NCBI GenBank assembly: GCA_964035545.1
Contig: OZ037770.1
Location: 14,792,642 to 14,856,641 of the forward strand
Length of the DNA stretch: 64,000 bases
Source: Bugula neritina
Lineage: Eukaryota; Bryozoa; Gymnolaemata; Cheilostomatida; Bugulidae
Direction: 5' to 3'
The translations under genes were made by a program, and so were the position numbers. Below are positions 1-17,453 of the stretch, in pieces. The first letter of the stretch is position 1. Each line of letters opens with the position of its first letter. Under the pieces are notes generated by a model that was given only the letters and a program-made list of their open reading frames with translations, had not been told where the DNA came from and searched no databases.

Positions 1-663
1 GAAACTCATCCGTGTATAAGGTAGGTTGTATAACGCATTTTGATTTTCAGCGAATTTAAACTGTAATACTAATATCGCGACAGATTTTACTTTAGGATTT
101 CATTAACACTGTAATATTATAGATTCACCGATAGTTCAAGTTGAACTTGAACTCGGATCAGACTCAGTTTCATCGATCTCACTCTGAGGCTGACAGTCAG
201 AGTCACAGTGATACTGGTACTCTGACTCTTCGATTTAGAGTTAGTTATAGCAAATAACTAATAATAGTAATACCACTTCCAGTAGTACTAGTAGTAGACA
301 GTAGCACTAGATCAAGATGTAGTGGCACTGTTAGGCTTACAGTTACAGTTCATCTTTTTACTTTTCATTCTGTGGCCTAATAAGTATTTTAGTTTTTATT
401 TCGTGCATGCAAACTAGAATATTCACCAGCTAAGCACATCTTTCTTTCCTTTTTACATGTTTGAGTTGAAAGTTGAGTGTAATCTAAATCAATATGAATT
501 TTATAACTACTTGAAAAAATAGTTGATGCGAAAAATAATTAATGCGTGTCAAGTGTTTATTTTAAAACTTGAATTTATTCCTGATTGTTAGAACATTGAT
601 TTCACGTTTTCTATTTCTTGTGAATTGTTATTTTTTCAGAATTTTCTTACTTAAACTGTAAAG
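1..663. other. upstream region of the cathepsin L-like gene
   Basis: No coding exon is visible. The stretch from about 120 to 350 has short, imperfect CTCTGAC/GTCAGAG-type and AGTA/TAGT repeats. A pyrimidine-rich run followed by CAG ends at 639, only 24 bases before the ATG at 664. This looks like a 3' splice site, so the mRNA leader is probably spliced from an upstream exon (or a trans-spliced leader). No matching donor exon can be assigned. Confidence 0.5.
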
Positions 664-4372
<3,709 letters not shown>

Positions 4373-4616
4373 TATGCTCAACTTTCTGATTAGAGATCAT
4401 TGTGACTGTGTACCACTTCACTGCCATTTCAGTGACATCTTCAGTATAATAATCACTTTGTTTTTTCTTTCGAGATCTGTATCAAACAGCTGCACAGTGC
4501 ATTAACCACTCTGTTTCCATTGCATGTGATGTATTTTATTACTTATTGCACAGTAAACCATATTTTTGAATGTTTTTATTCAATAACTTGTTTTTGCAAA
4601 TCTTAATCTTCTGAAT

Positions 4617-4622
4617 AATAAA
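4617..4622 (+). promoter_or_regulatory. polyadenylation signal AATAAA of the cathepsin gene
   Basis: An AATAAA hexamer lies about 245 bases after the stop codon and is followed by T-rich sequence. It is the best candidate 3'-end signal for the cathepsin L-like mRNA. Confidence 0.6.
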
Positions 4623-4639
4623 ACATTTTTATTCATTTT

Positions 4640-5415
4640 ACTACTACTACTTTTTTCTGGTAAAAGTTATGTTGAGGGAAATTTGCATATTTGTAGGAAC
4701 CTACTGATTCGCAGTCTATGGTTATACATGAAACCAATAATCTATATTTGGTTGCATTTGCTGTGCTTTTACTCACTTCAACAAAACAGGGTAGTGACTT
4801 TCATCTGCATTATCAGTTCTTCTAAAATATAGTGAAAGTAACTTCCAGGTTAATCGAAAGTACATAACACCAAATATTAAAATATGATTAAAATAATTTA
4901 CTGGTAGATAAACAAAAATATCCAGTACTGTAGCACTTTCTCTGTCAATATGATGATGATGGGTTCTAGCTGTAGTAGGTCATTGGCTCTCATGTGAACA
5001 TCTTCCAAGTCCATTGAAAAACAACGCATCAAAGGCAGTAATCAATCGAGGAGAAAAATACAATAACTACAACTTTACAAATTCTCTTCTAGCTCAATAT
5101 TATTTATAAAAACTATTGCAGTAATTGAAACTGCCTTAGGAGTACACAAATACAGCCTGCTTTCTTTCCTATAATGGTAAAACAGTCCCATGCTTTTTAA
5201 CTACACTGAAACTTCCTTGTGTTAATTGAAAACAACAGAAATCATATACAGATAATACAAATATTAACAAGTATACAATCGAAATACGATTGGTTTGAGA
5301 CTGGGAGTTGCATTCTCATACACGAGTTAGATTTGTGACTTCAGATAGCAGTCTCTGATGCTACTAGTCTGGCCTGGTGATGCGTTGCTAAGCAACTGGC
5401 ATTTGTTAGGTGGAC
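4640..5415. other. intergenic, no gene seen
   Basis: AT-rich sequence between the cathepsin L-like gene and the minus-strand lectin gene, which run tail to tail. I see no coding exon or clear repeat. It probably holds the 3' untranslated region of the lectin gene. Confidence 0.5.
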
Positions 5416-6695
5416 TCAGATAAATCCACAGCACTTCTGCTGTTTCACACAGAGTAAAGCACATTTTTCTGTGCTGATAGACAGATGCCCTTCTTTAAAC
5501 AGGAAGTCCCGATAACCAGAGAATTCATCACACGTTTTGACGATGACGAATCGGTAGTGGCCAGTTGACTCTGAGGTTTCTACACAGCCAACATCTGGTT
5601 TGTTTTCTTTACTATTCTCCGGAATCACTGGACCTGGGACTGTGGTCTCTTCCACTGTAATGTCACATGATGTATTGCAGCAATGTATTGAATATAGTAG
5701 AGAATTAAAACCTAGGGAGCAGCTGTGATCTAGGGGTTAGAGCGTTTGTCTAGTAAGCACAAAGCCATAGGTTCTAGCCTCCAAAAAGGCCATTGGTGAT
5801 GTTAGGAACAGCATCCAGTCATAATTGCTCCTGTGCCACATATGAATAAGCCTTTAGTTCAATTTAGCAAAAACCCCTTTCCATCAGGGAGTCTCGCAGG
5901 GATGGCGACTATAAACTAGCTTGAGAGAGTTTAGCATAGAGAGCTAAAGCCTGTTAAGAACTATATAATTCTATTATTAGAGAAAAATAATGTATAATGA
6001 GAAGTAGATATGTCACTTACCGTTGCTATCGGAGCAGAGAAAAGGTTTGGCACAGAAGAAGGACAACCCATTGTCCTGGTGAAAGTCTATCTCTCCTTTC
6101 TCACTGATAATAAGTCTCCACTGAGATCTTGTGTCACTATAGCTATGATCATGATCACTCAGCCCAGGGTGGTACGACTCCGATATTAAAGCATTGTTGT
6201 CTAGCCAACGGGCATGCTCGAACTCTCCTGATATGCCAATATGCACGGCCCTACATTTGCCTGTTTGAAAAAGCTCTTTATGATTTAGCAACTGGCAATA
6301 AAATAATATTTTCATTTCCATTTTGTTAATATCTTATTTTCATTATTTCTCTCTGAGAAAGACAAAATAAGTGATGCCTCATTAAATCAAATAACTACCA
6401 AAGATAATTTATTAGATTAGGATATATGCTGCAAAATTCTTAACTTACTGCATGCTTTTTTTATCCAGTCAAGTAAGAACGAAAGTGTTGAAGTTGATCG
6501 AATGGAAGCTAGCACAGCATTTCCTTTGGAGCAAGCAGTAGAAGCTGTAGCGAAGTACTCTCTTTCGTCGTGGTACTCATAACAGGTGCTGTTATGTTCC
6601 ACCCATCCTTCCAAGCAGCATGTCTTTGGAGAACCATGGCTCAAATCATTCAAAAAAAGAATGCCATAAAATATATTCAAATATAAAAATTTCAT
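5416..6695 (-). CDS. secreted C-type-lectin-like protein with shortened PAN-like tail
   Basis: Three exons on the minus strand (6695-6449, 6260-6021, 5654-5416), both introns phase 1, give about 241 residues. After a hydrophobic signal peptide (about 1-24) comes a C-type lectin-like domain: CCLEGW, then CYEY, then AxxxC, with HIGI and W-LDNNA in exon 2, as in the long loop of the fold. The usual WND calcium/sugar motif is not seen, so sugar binding is uncertain. The last exon resembles the start of a PAN/apple domain (FVIVKTCDEFSGY, then CALLCVKQQKC) but stops at CCGFI, about 35 residues earlier than its neighbour at 7885-10032. The linker is short and lacks the neighbour's Thr-rich repeat. 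The start is the ATG at 6695; a longer reading would need a TTG. The two genes are diverging duplicates arranged head to head. Confidence 0.8.
5715..5840 (+). mobile_element. tRNA-derived SINE, copy 1 (in lectin intron 2)
   Basis: The sequence has a pol III A-box-like segment (TGATCTAGGGG, near 5726) and a B-box-like segment (GGTTCTAGCCT, 5770-5780) at tRNA spacing, followed by a non-tRNA body. The same head and body occur in reverse orientation at 42506-42627. The shared body includes GGCCATTGGTGATGTT and ATAATTGCTCCTGT. It lies antisense to its host gene. The 3' boundary is uncertain. Confidence 0.75.
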
Positions 6696-7884
6696 TCTTT
6701 TCAACTTTTTTAAGCAATGCTAAGAGTTTCTTCGTCCTATACAAGGTTTACACTGACAATATGAAAAATATTAATAAATGTCATCTATACTTGGACTAGA
6801 GAAAACAGATGTTTAATTACAGTTTTCAGTGTTGAAGTGTTATCAGAAAAGCTTTGATGAACCTGATTAAAAGCATTGCATTAGGGTTGGGCTACAAACA
6901 GTGATGATGTGATTGTAAATATATAATTAAAGTTTTATAACTATGATGAACAGTTTAAAGCTTGTTGATTGATTTTGAAGTTTTACTCAAAAGAAACTTT
7001 TAATAACGCTTTTGATGACTTCAAAATATTATGTTTTTAGCCGAGAGATTGAAACTGATTGAAATGAATTCAGGTTAGGACACGTCAGTAGAAATCAAAA
7101 CTATTGAAATAATGATTATTGTTATAAAGAACAGTTCTGATTGAGTAAGAGTTCTATTTGGGACGTGAAAATATTTGATGTAAAGGAACATTTATATAGT
7201 GCGGTACCTGTTTGGTTATATCTACAGTGAGTTTCCCAGTAACAGCAGAATTTCAAGAGTGAATTATTTAATATATATATTCAGATGCATGTTTTAAACA
7301 CATAAAGCATATACTGTGTTTTGAAGTTGTGTATTATCAAGCTTTGTATAAAATTAAGAAAAAGTTCTTTATTCTAAAGTCAATAGACAATAAAAATCTG
7401 GGACAGAGGCTGGTGTTATAACTCTTAAAATTTAGGAAAAAAACTTTAAAAAATTTGAAATATGAACTATAGTTTGTTGAATGAAGCATAAAATTTAGAA
7501 AGTGTGATTTGTTAGTATAAATATATTACTGCATCATATAACAGAAATGAAGGTGGAGAGGAAATTTGACACAGTAAACTGCAGCAGCTTATAATATATG
7601 GTGCGGTTGCATTTTCTAAAACGTAAATGGTCAGTTTATCAATATAACGATATATTACAAACTCTCATTATAGTATTATAATTATTTCATCATCGGCAAA
7701 ATATATAGGATATTAAAATATTAATTGTTTTTCTAACAATCATTAGATTTACTATTTGTCGTTTAATAAGTGAGAAGGAAATTGTGTTTTCACTGCTTTA
7801 TACTATACTTATAGTTCAGCTAAACAGCAGCAGTAGCAGTAGCAGCAGTAACAGCAGCAGCAGCGGCAGTAGCAGAAGCATAAA
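6696..7884. other. shared upstream region of the head-to-head lectin genes
   Basis: An AT-rich spacer of about 1.2 kb between two divergent start codons, so it must contain both promoters. It has no open reading frame of note. The plus-strand side ends in a CAG-type triplet repeat next to the ATG. Confidence 0.5.
7824..7880 (+). repeat. imperfect CAG/TAG triplet repeat before the lectin ATG
   Basis: About 18 triplets of CAG with TAG, TAA and CGG interruptions end five bases before the start codon at 7885. It is probably in the 5' untranslated region, and offers several CAG sequences that could be used as splice acceptors. Confidence 0.8.
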
Positions 7885-10032
<2,148 letters not shown>

Positions 10033-10147
10033 TATTTCTGTGATTTGAATGTTTGGTGCGATATTCTGCAAAGGAAGTGCATAGTGATTTGATCAAACGA
10101 CTCCATTAATTAGCCAAGAAGCCGGAAATATTTCATTATATGTTTGA

Positions 10148-10153
10148 AATAAA
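10148..10153 (+). promoter_or_regulatory. polyadenylation signal AATAAA of the plus-strand lectin gene
   Basis: An AATAAA hexamer 116 bases after the stop codon at 10032. Confidence 0.6.
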
Positions 10154-11038
10154 TACTTATAATTCATGTTTATCTAAATTATATAATAAATGTAGTAAAT
10201 TTATTTTATAGTTGATATTTTTCAGGTTTCACAGGCTCTTTCCAAGCTTTTGTTATGGTTTATAAACTGTTGTATTGTTTCGTAACATTTTGTTTAGAGT
10301 TCTTTTATTATAACATTATAATATATATAGTGTATGCAATCAATATTGTGTTGTATATGATTTGAAAAGTAAATTTATTTGCATTATAAATTGCTATATA
10401 TACTCATGAAAAAATGCATTATTATAGGAACATTTTGCAGCTTTAGTTTTTTAACAATATATTATTTTCTTTGAAGCAGTTTCAGGAATACATAGTTAGC
10501 TATTAAATATCATAGCTCGCAATGTATACAAAATGTTTTAAAGACTGTGAAATACCGCAGTTCAATTCAATAAACAAAGTAATATTTGATAATTTCGGGT
10601 TGTGAAACTTTAACCAGATCTACATTTTTGAGATGGTAATATATGTATTTTGACAAAATTAACTCAACTCACCATAACAATAAATAGCAATGCAAAATTT
10701 ATTTCTCTTGGATGGTACCAAGGTATTATATGCTTTCATAGTTGGAACCAAATAAGTTGAATGTTTCCAATAAAACTTACATAATTAAAATAATGAAATA
10801 AACCTGAAAGAAAATGTTTCTTTCAGTCAACTCTGAATTTTATCATTAGCCCTTTAAGATACAGCTGACTGCTGCAGAATGATATATGAAAAGATAAAAA
10901 TTTATTTATGTTATAGTAAATTTTATACACGTATACACTATACATATGGTGTCCGGTAAACATGGCACAGGTAATAATGGTGTCATTAATAATGGTACAA
11001 ATTATTAAGTAGGTAAAAATGTCACATTTTAAATATTA

Positions 11039-11143
11039 GGGTTTGAGGGGGGGGGGTTGGGCGTTTAGGATGGAGAGCTGAGGTTTGGAAATGGGGGTTT
11101 GAGTTTGGGGTTGGGGTTTTAAGTTTGAGGGTTTGGGGTTTGA
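11039..11143 (+). repeat. G-rich degenerate TTTGGGG/TTTGAGG tract
   Basis: About 105 bases in which runs of three to ten G alternate with TTT or TTTGA spacers on the plus strand. Several four-run combinations could form G-quadruplexes. It resembles no telomere repeat exactly. Confidence 0.8.
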
Positions 11144-14100
11144 GAAAATTTAACATCAGTGCGCCATTTTTTCCTACTTTTCCATTTGTGCCATTTTTAC
11201 TTGTGCTATTTTTACTTACAATTATATACATATATGTAAGTTCTTGTTAATAAAGGAGTTTAAAGTAAAGTACAGGAGTTGTATTTCCTTCATCAAAAAT
11301 GCTCAAAAATTGATTTGTAATTAAAGTATGTAGACAAGATAGAGTGTTGTCCTGACAACAATGATAAATATAGCCTTAGTAACACATGCTCCAGTTTTCA
11401 CTGCAAAAAGTGGTGGTGGAAGAGAATTTGGTTTTATCCCAGATAGACGCTACTTTTTATTTGGGTACCTACACAACTGTTGTATTGATTGTTAAATAGC
11501 TGATATGCTTATAGCTATAATAACTAATTTGGGATGACACCGGGAAATCTTTCTAATTTATGCTTCTTTTGTGATAAAAACCCACAGTCAATGCCAGGAG
11601 AGGACAATCCTTAGAGCCTCTTGAATCTGTATTATAAAGAGACTGTATAATGTTCAACTTGTGGGTTTTGTTACAAATTCAACAATAACTATCCAAAATA
11701 ACTTGTAAGGTATCCAACAGATCATTACGCAATTAATCTATATAATGAGAGACATAATATAGTAGCTGAATAGCATATATTATATAACTAACTAGTTAAA
11801 CTAGTATAGTATAATATAGCAAGCATCTGCCCACCCCATGTATATGATTGTATGACCTTTCTAGCCTTGTAAACCATTATGTATAGGCTACTATATTGGT
11901 CTGGTGCTGAGTCTAAGACTTCTACCCCACCCTAACCTTAGGCATTCATGCAGCCTCAGAATCTGTCTAACTGTAAGTGGGAGGTTGAATCAATCATCAG
12001 AAAAGTATTATTATACATGTTTACATAACCAGCTGCATTATATTGATGTAAGTAGAATTCTTTCTCTACATAGCATGATTATTGATTATGGAAGCAGCAT
12101 AATTAAGTTACTGCAGGCAAGGAATATGCAATAGTCATTACATCATTAAGCTTTCACTGCTGTACTAGCAACGCTTAGAGTAATGCAGGAATTTTAATAA
12201 CATAAAGCATTAAATATGAATGAACTTGCTTAGCATTTATAATGGACTTCCAATCAGAAGCTCTTGGCATCTTTGGTGTACAAAGGTAAGTTTTTGGTGT
12301 GAGTGCAGCTTATATATAACATAAGTCGCGATGCATTTATCAAATGTACTGTCAAAAATCTGAAAGCTGCTGTTTGTAATATTAAATGCCATATCTTAGC
12401 TGGTGTTAACAGCCACTGAGCTGAAACTATAACCCATTGTTCAATGGATTATAGTTCAATGCTAACAGCTAAGATGCAAAAGGCGTTGGGTTGGTGTTTA
12501 TGTTTGAAGTTATAAGCTTTTCACCAGTTTGTGAGAAATGAGGCTATAAACGACTGCAAATACTGACATCCACAAGTTAGAGTCTCTAATTGTAACAAAA
12601 AAGCCTAACCAAGCTGCAGTTTTACTAGTTTGGTAGCTGCAACATATGTCCAGGCACCTGCTAACACTTGCCAGTGTTTGTCATGGTTGATTGCATTATG
12701 ATTAAAAATAAATCAACCATCCCATAAGTACCCGCATTTCATTGCTTTGTAAAATGACTATATATTGCAAATAACTGAACTCAAGAATACATTCTTCAGA
12801 TTGATTATATTTTAATATATAACTCTAGTGACTGCTTTGTATAGCAAGTAGGTTCAGGATGTGTATACTTTAAAACAGGACATGTGTCTAAATGAACCTT
12901 TGGTTATGACATGTCAACATTGCCCATAAGATAGATAGTTTCTGCATTTAAAATATGGCAGGTAGTAGCAGGTGGTTGGCTACTAGTTTACACTTCTTGG
13001 TAAATAGAAATATAATTATTTGTGTCTCTTGAAGCAAAGAGTTGATATATTGATTCAGTGAATTAGTTACTATGCTTGCACTGGACTTGGTCGTGTAGTT
13101 CTCATAAGTTAGAATAATCTAATAGTTACTATATAATTATAGCCTATATTATTATTAATTTATTAACATGCACCCATGTTAACTAGTAGATGCATGATAT
13201 AGTTGGTCAACTTAAAAAGCTAGCTATGAGTATATGTTAAAGGTATAGAAGTCAAAACTAAAACATTTTATTAAACCGTACCTTAAACTAAAAATGCCGA
13301 CTTAGGTAGAATTAAACCCAATATTTAAATGACTAAACTGTAATAAGTGTAATTTTTATTTCAATTTTTTTGTCTGACTTAAAACAAATAATCATACATG
13401 CAGTTTCTTTAAAATTCTACGTACATTTTATATACTTATCTCTCAACACCAAAATGTTTAATTACTTACTTTATTTTAAAGCTAATTATTTTTGAAAACA
13501 TTGAAAATATGTTTATGTATATTTTAAAACTTTGCTAGAATTATTGGTTACACTCAACACTATACCCATTGCTTTACTGAATTATACGCTTATAGGTGAA
13601 CTTAGAAATATAATTATAGGTTCCAATATTTTAAGCTAATTTTACCCAAGGGCTATAGAAAAACCCATTAGACATGCTTACATTTATACTCTGCATAGAC
13701 TCAATCTGTTGGGAAATGTTTATAAATAATTGAACTTTTGACACCAGGTTTAGTAAATAAGATTTGTAAACAGAGTAACTATTTGAATTTACTCCATTCA
13801 CTATACTCAGTTGAGTAGAAAGCAGCTACATGTAATTGGCTAGTTACCAGATGGTGCCATATCATGTTGAATAACTCATTGCATCATGACAGGCCTTAGA
13901 GGTCAATTGCTGCTTATACAAAGAGATCAATTGTGTGAGCTACAAAGCATAGAACTATCAGCTGTCTTGTCATCTGTGAAAATATTTAATTAACCCAAAA
14001 GTAATCCTGTATGCAAGCAGATGCCTATCCACACCCTAACACAATTAGTTACCTCGGCAACCATAGTCCATCAGTTCCACATAAAAATGATAATTTATAA

Positions 14101-15482
14101 CTTTAATATATTATGCATTAATTTATTTGCAAAATGCTTCCTTTCTTGTATCGCCATTTTAGGATGTATAATTAAAAGTTGGCTTAAAACATTTTTCTGT
14201 GCTCAAAGAATGAGTATGTTTCCAGTTCTTCAAGAATAGTTGCTGGTTTTTAATGCCCTCCCCTACCAAAGCTGTCTGATCTTCCAATAGTTGCTGTTTG
14301 CTACAGAACTCCTTAGATAATGATTTTATGGCGTGCATTAACCTTTGGATCCTTTTAACTCATGCTGGGATTGCTGGACTTTAAGTGATGCCCTGGGTAG
14401 TTTTAATCGAATTATCAATATCATCTACTGAATCTTGTGACCGGGAGGGCAATAAGGTCATGTGATGAGTCAATGTCCTGGTAAATAGGACTTTTTTTGC
14501 AAAAATTTCCATTTAATGGGTTGTTTGTGCAACAATGCTGCCTAAACGAAAGACAAGAGCATTTAGAAGGTGCTTTCGTTTAGAAGTTGTGTTTCGTGAG
14601 AAAGCCTAGTCAAAGAGAACTTAGTCTGGTAAGACTTTAGAGTGCTGCATGTATAATATCTTGATAGGTGAAGAATCCTTGCTAATCATTATGTAAAAAT
14701 TTAAAGCTATCTGTAAGCTTTGGGTGACCATTGATTAATACGTATAGCATACTTCAATGTAATATTGCTTTGATACATTGTGTGGCACTAGTTGTTGATC
14801 CCCTTATGAATGATCTATCATGCGCACATCAGGCACGGCAAACGTGATCTTTAACCTTTAGTCTATAGTTGTCTAGTGTGTTTGCTATTTATAGCAACCA
14901 CTGGCTATAGAATGTCATTAAAACCGCAGAAATATAATATTTCTATCTGCAGTGCTTGCAAAAGCTAGTCCCTGGCTGTTGAATTGATTAATTTTATGCC
15001 TTTAGTGTCAATAAATCACGAGGTTGCCAAGGAATGTCTAATTAGGAATGAGGTTGGAAATCCTCTAGAACTAAAACAATCATGGAGTTGTTTTCTTTGC
15101 AGTTTACAACAACCATTCCTATGTCCTATAAAACATTATTTTCCGTAACGATTAACCAATCAGATACGTAGTACATTCTCCCAAAGTCTCTATTGCGCTG
15201 TTGATGGTTGTATTAAGTCATCGACCCGTAATTTGTAACTTCGTGTTCACTGTGGATTTTGGTGCATATAAGTATGCTTGTGCAGGGCCACATGGATGTA
15301 TTGAGGATTGACTGGAAACATATTAATATTTAAATGCTATTCGTATTGGCATTGTCATTTTTATTTTGAACTTTGTACCAAATACACATGTTCACGAAGA
15401 CTAAACCACCAGCAACATTAACGAGGCTTTCTCCTGCATTATCTTACTAGACTCTAATTTCAGCAAGGCATAAGCCTAAGGC

Positions 15483-15651
15483 AAGTATTACTATTAGTAT
15501 TGCTACTATAACTATAACTATTACTATTAGTATTACTATTACTATTACTATTAGTATTACTATTACTATTAGTATTGGTATTACTATTACTATTACTATT
15601 AGTAGATTTAAAATTACTATTAGAGTATTACTATTAGTATTAGTATCAGTA
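15483..15651. repeat. TATTAC/TATTAG hexanucleotide repeat
   Basis: Imperfect tandem array of TATTAC, TATTAG and ATAACT units over about 170 bases. Confidence 0.9.
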
Positions 15652-17453
15652 TAAGTATGACATTGACAATCACTATGACTGAGTATGACTATAAAATTGA
15701 ATATCCAGAAACTTTAACCTGTGTAGTGTGTAACAGTGACTCAAATTGCAAGACTAAGTCAAAGTGTAACAATACCTCATCATTATGATTATCATCATCA
15801 TCATGACGTTGATCAGCTCGCCATCACACTCACAGTCACTGCACTTCTATGTATTTTCATTTTAAATTTAAACATTTAATTGTTTAATTATTCAACTTGT
15901 ACTTGTGGCTACTACTATTAACTTCACTATAATTCAATATCTATTAATAACTATAGCATTAGCTGTTCATTATAATTAATTATACCTTTAAGTATAGCTA
16001 GTAATTATATTTATTGATATATCAGTTTTGATAAAGTTGAATTTTTTCTTCGCACAATACAGCTAAGATATGATTGTCAACTAACTTGACCTTGAAACCT
16101 CTTCCTGAAACTATTTGGAGGTGTACATTGTCTTCATGACCCATAGGCTGATTAAATCAACACAGTCGTTGTTATCACACTAATAGGCTCGTGATAAACT
16201 CCCAGACAGCGTGTTGTCGAGTCTAGCTGATAATAGATAACATATTTAATAACAAAGTGCTTGTGGTAGATGAAGACTAGTAGTTTCCACTTTTACTTAG
16301 TTATATACTTTATGTCTGTCTAAGAAAATTATCTCCAATAAAATTTATAGTTACTGGTAATGTTTTAGTTATGTTTATTTCTTAGACTAAAAATAGTTCA
16401 CAAAAATACTAGATTTCTTGTTAAAATACACACGTAATAAATATATATTGCATTGCAAGCTGAATTCTGATAAGAAGATATAAGAGTGACTATGGCTATT
16501 GGAAATGTATTTATTTTTGTTTCTGCTGGATGCTAGGTAGTTCCTTTATATTCATGTTCCTTTACAATTTGCGTTGGTGCATCATGCAATGTTTACCGCT
16601 TTGTCCATTAGATTGCGTAGCTATGCCCACTTCTATTCAGCAATACAAAGCAGTTGTCTTTGATAGAATCTTTGGTAATACGTTGCAACATTATAGCTCA
16701 GCATAGTGTGAGCTTATTTCTCCAATATCCAGTTTAGTTTGATGTTTACAAAGTTTTCTATAAAGCTTCATGTAGGCTGATTTTTCATTTTTGTTGAAAA
16801 ATTGGTTTACAATGATGTTCTAGAAAGACCTAATCATAATAGTAAGATTAACAATTTCTTTACACATAGTTAATGCTTTTGGTAATACTGTATTGATAGT
16901 TGATTTTCAACATTATCGAAATTGAAGAAAGGAAATTCAATATTGATTAAAGTGAAGTGCTAAGTACATATTTGGTTGCCTAGCAACTGCCCTGGGGCTC
17001 TGTTTATATGTATATGGTGTATGGGTTTTTTATGTTATTGTTAGCACAGGTCTAGGGTATTGTTTCTCTGTTTTGCCAAATAATTATGATTATACAGACC
17101 AGTATAATGGCCTTGAAAGTATAACCTTTCAGTCTGCTTTGTTATATAATGTGCCCTTCAACACAGGGTAGTAGTTTATTCAATCTCTGGCTTTGAAACT
17201 AAACCCTTTTTCGTACTGAAACTAATTGGGTCAGTTTACAAAATTTAGTACACACTCAAAACCTTCAGTATTTATTGCTATTTTTCAGAATTTAGCTGCC
17301 AATGTATATGGTTTTTGCTCTAAAGTCTAAACTAATGAAAGTTTAGAAAATACAACTAAATAATGGAGGCTATTTTTAATTTGCTTGATTTCCTATGTTT
17401 CTCCCAATTGTTTAGTTAATTTGAATTAATCTGTAGACTAGAAACCACTCAAT

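Larger units (their letters stand above)
10154..17453. other. 7.3-kb gene-poor AT-rich region upstream of IVNS1ABP
   Basis: I find no convincing coding exon. Long open frames here are short and lack family resemblance or splice context. The region holds a G-rich degenerate repeat (11039-11143) and a hexanucleotide repeat (15483-15651). A likely 3' splice site (CTGTAG, ending at 17436) lies 17 bases before the IVNS1ABP start codon, so the gene's leader exon or exons and promoter are probably somewhere in this stretch. Confidence 0.5.

Noticed and set aside
5720-5790. Possible tRNA gene
   Set aside because: The tRNA-like head has no complete cloverleaf, continues into a non-tRNA body, and recurs in the same composite form at 42506-42627, so it is a SINE.
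12242-12284. Short ATG frame ending at a perfect GTAAGT donor, a possible first exon of IVNS1ABP
   Set aside because: Its phase does not join in frame to any IVNS1ABP exon, and no acceptor links it to another coding exon. At most it is a noncoding leader exon.
14532-14583. 11-base inverted repeat (CTAAACGAAAG/CTTTCGTTTAG)
   Set aside because: The loop is about 30 bases and the stem is short. Chance cannot be excluded and no flanking structure supports an RNA gene.
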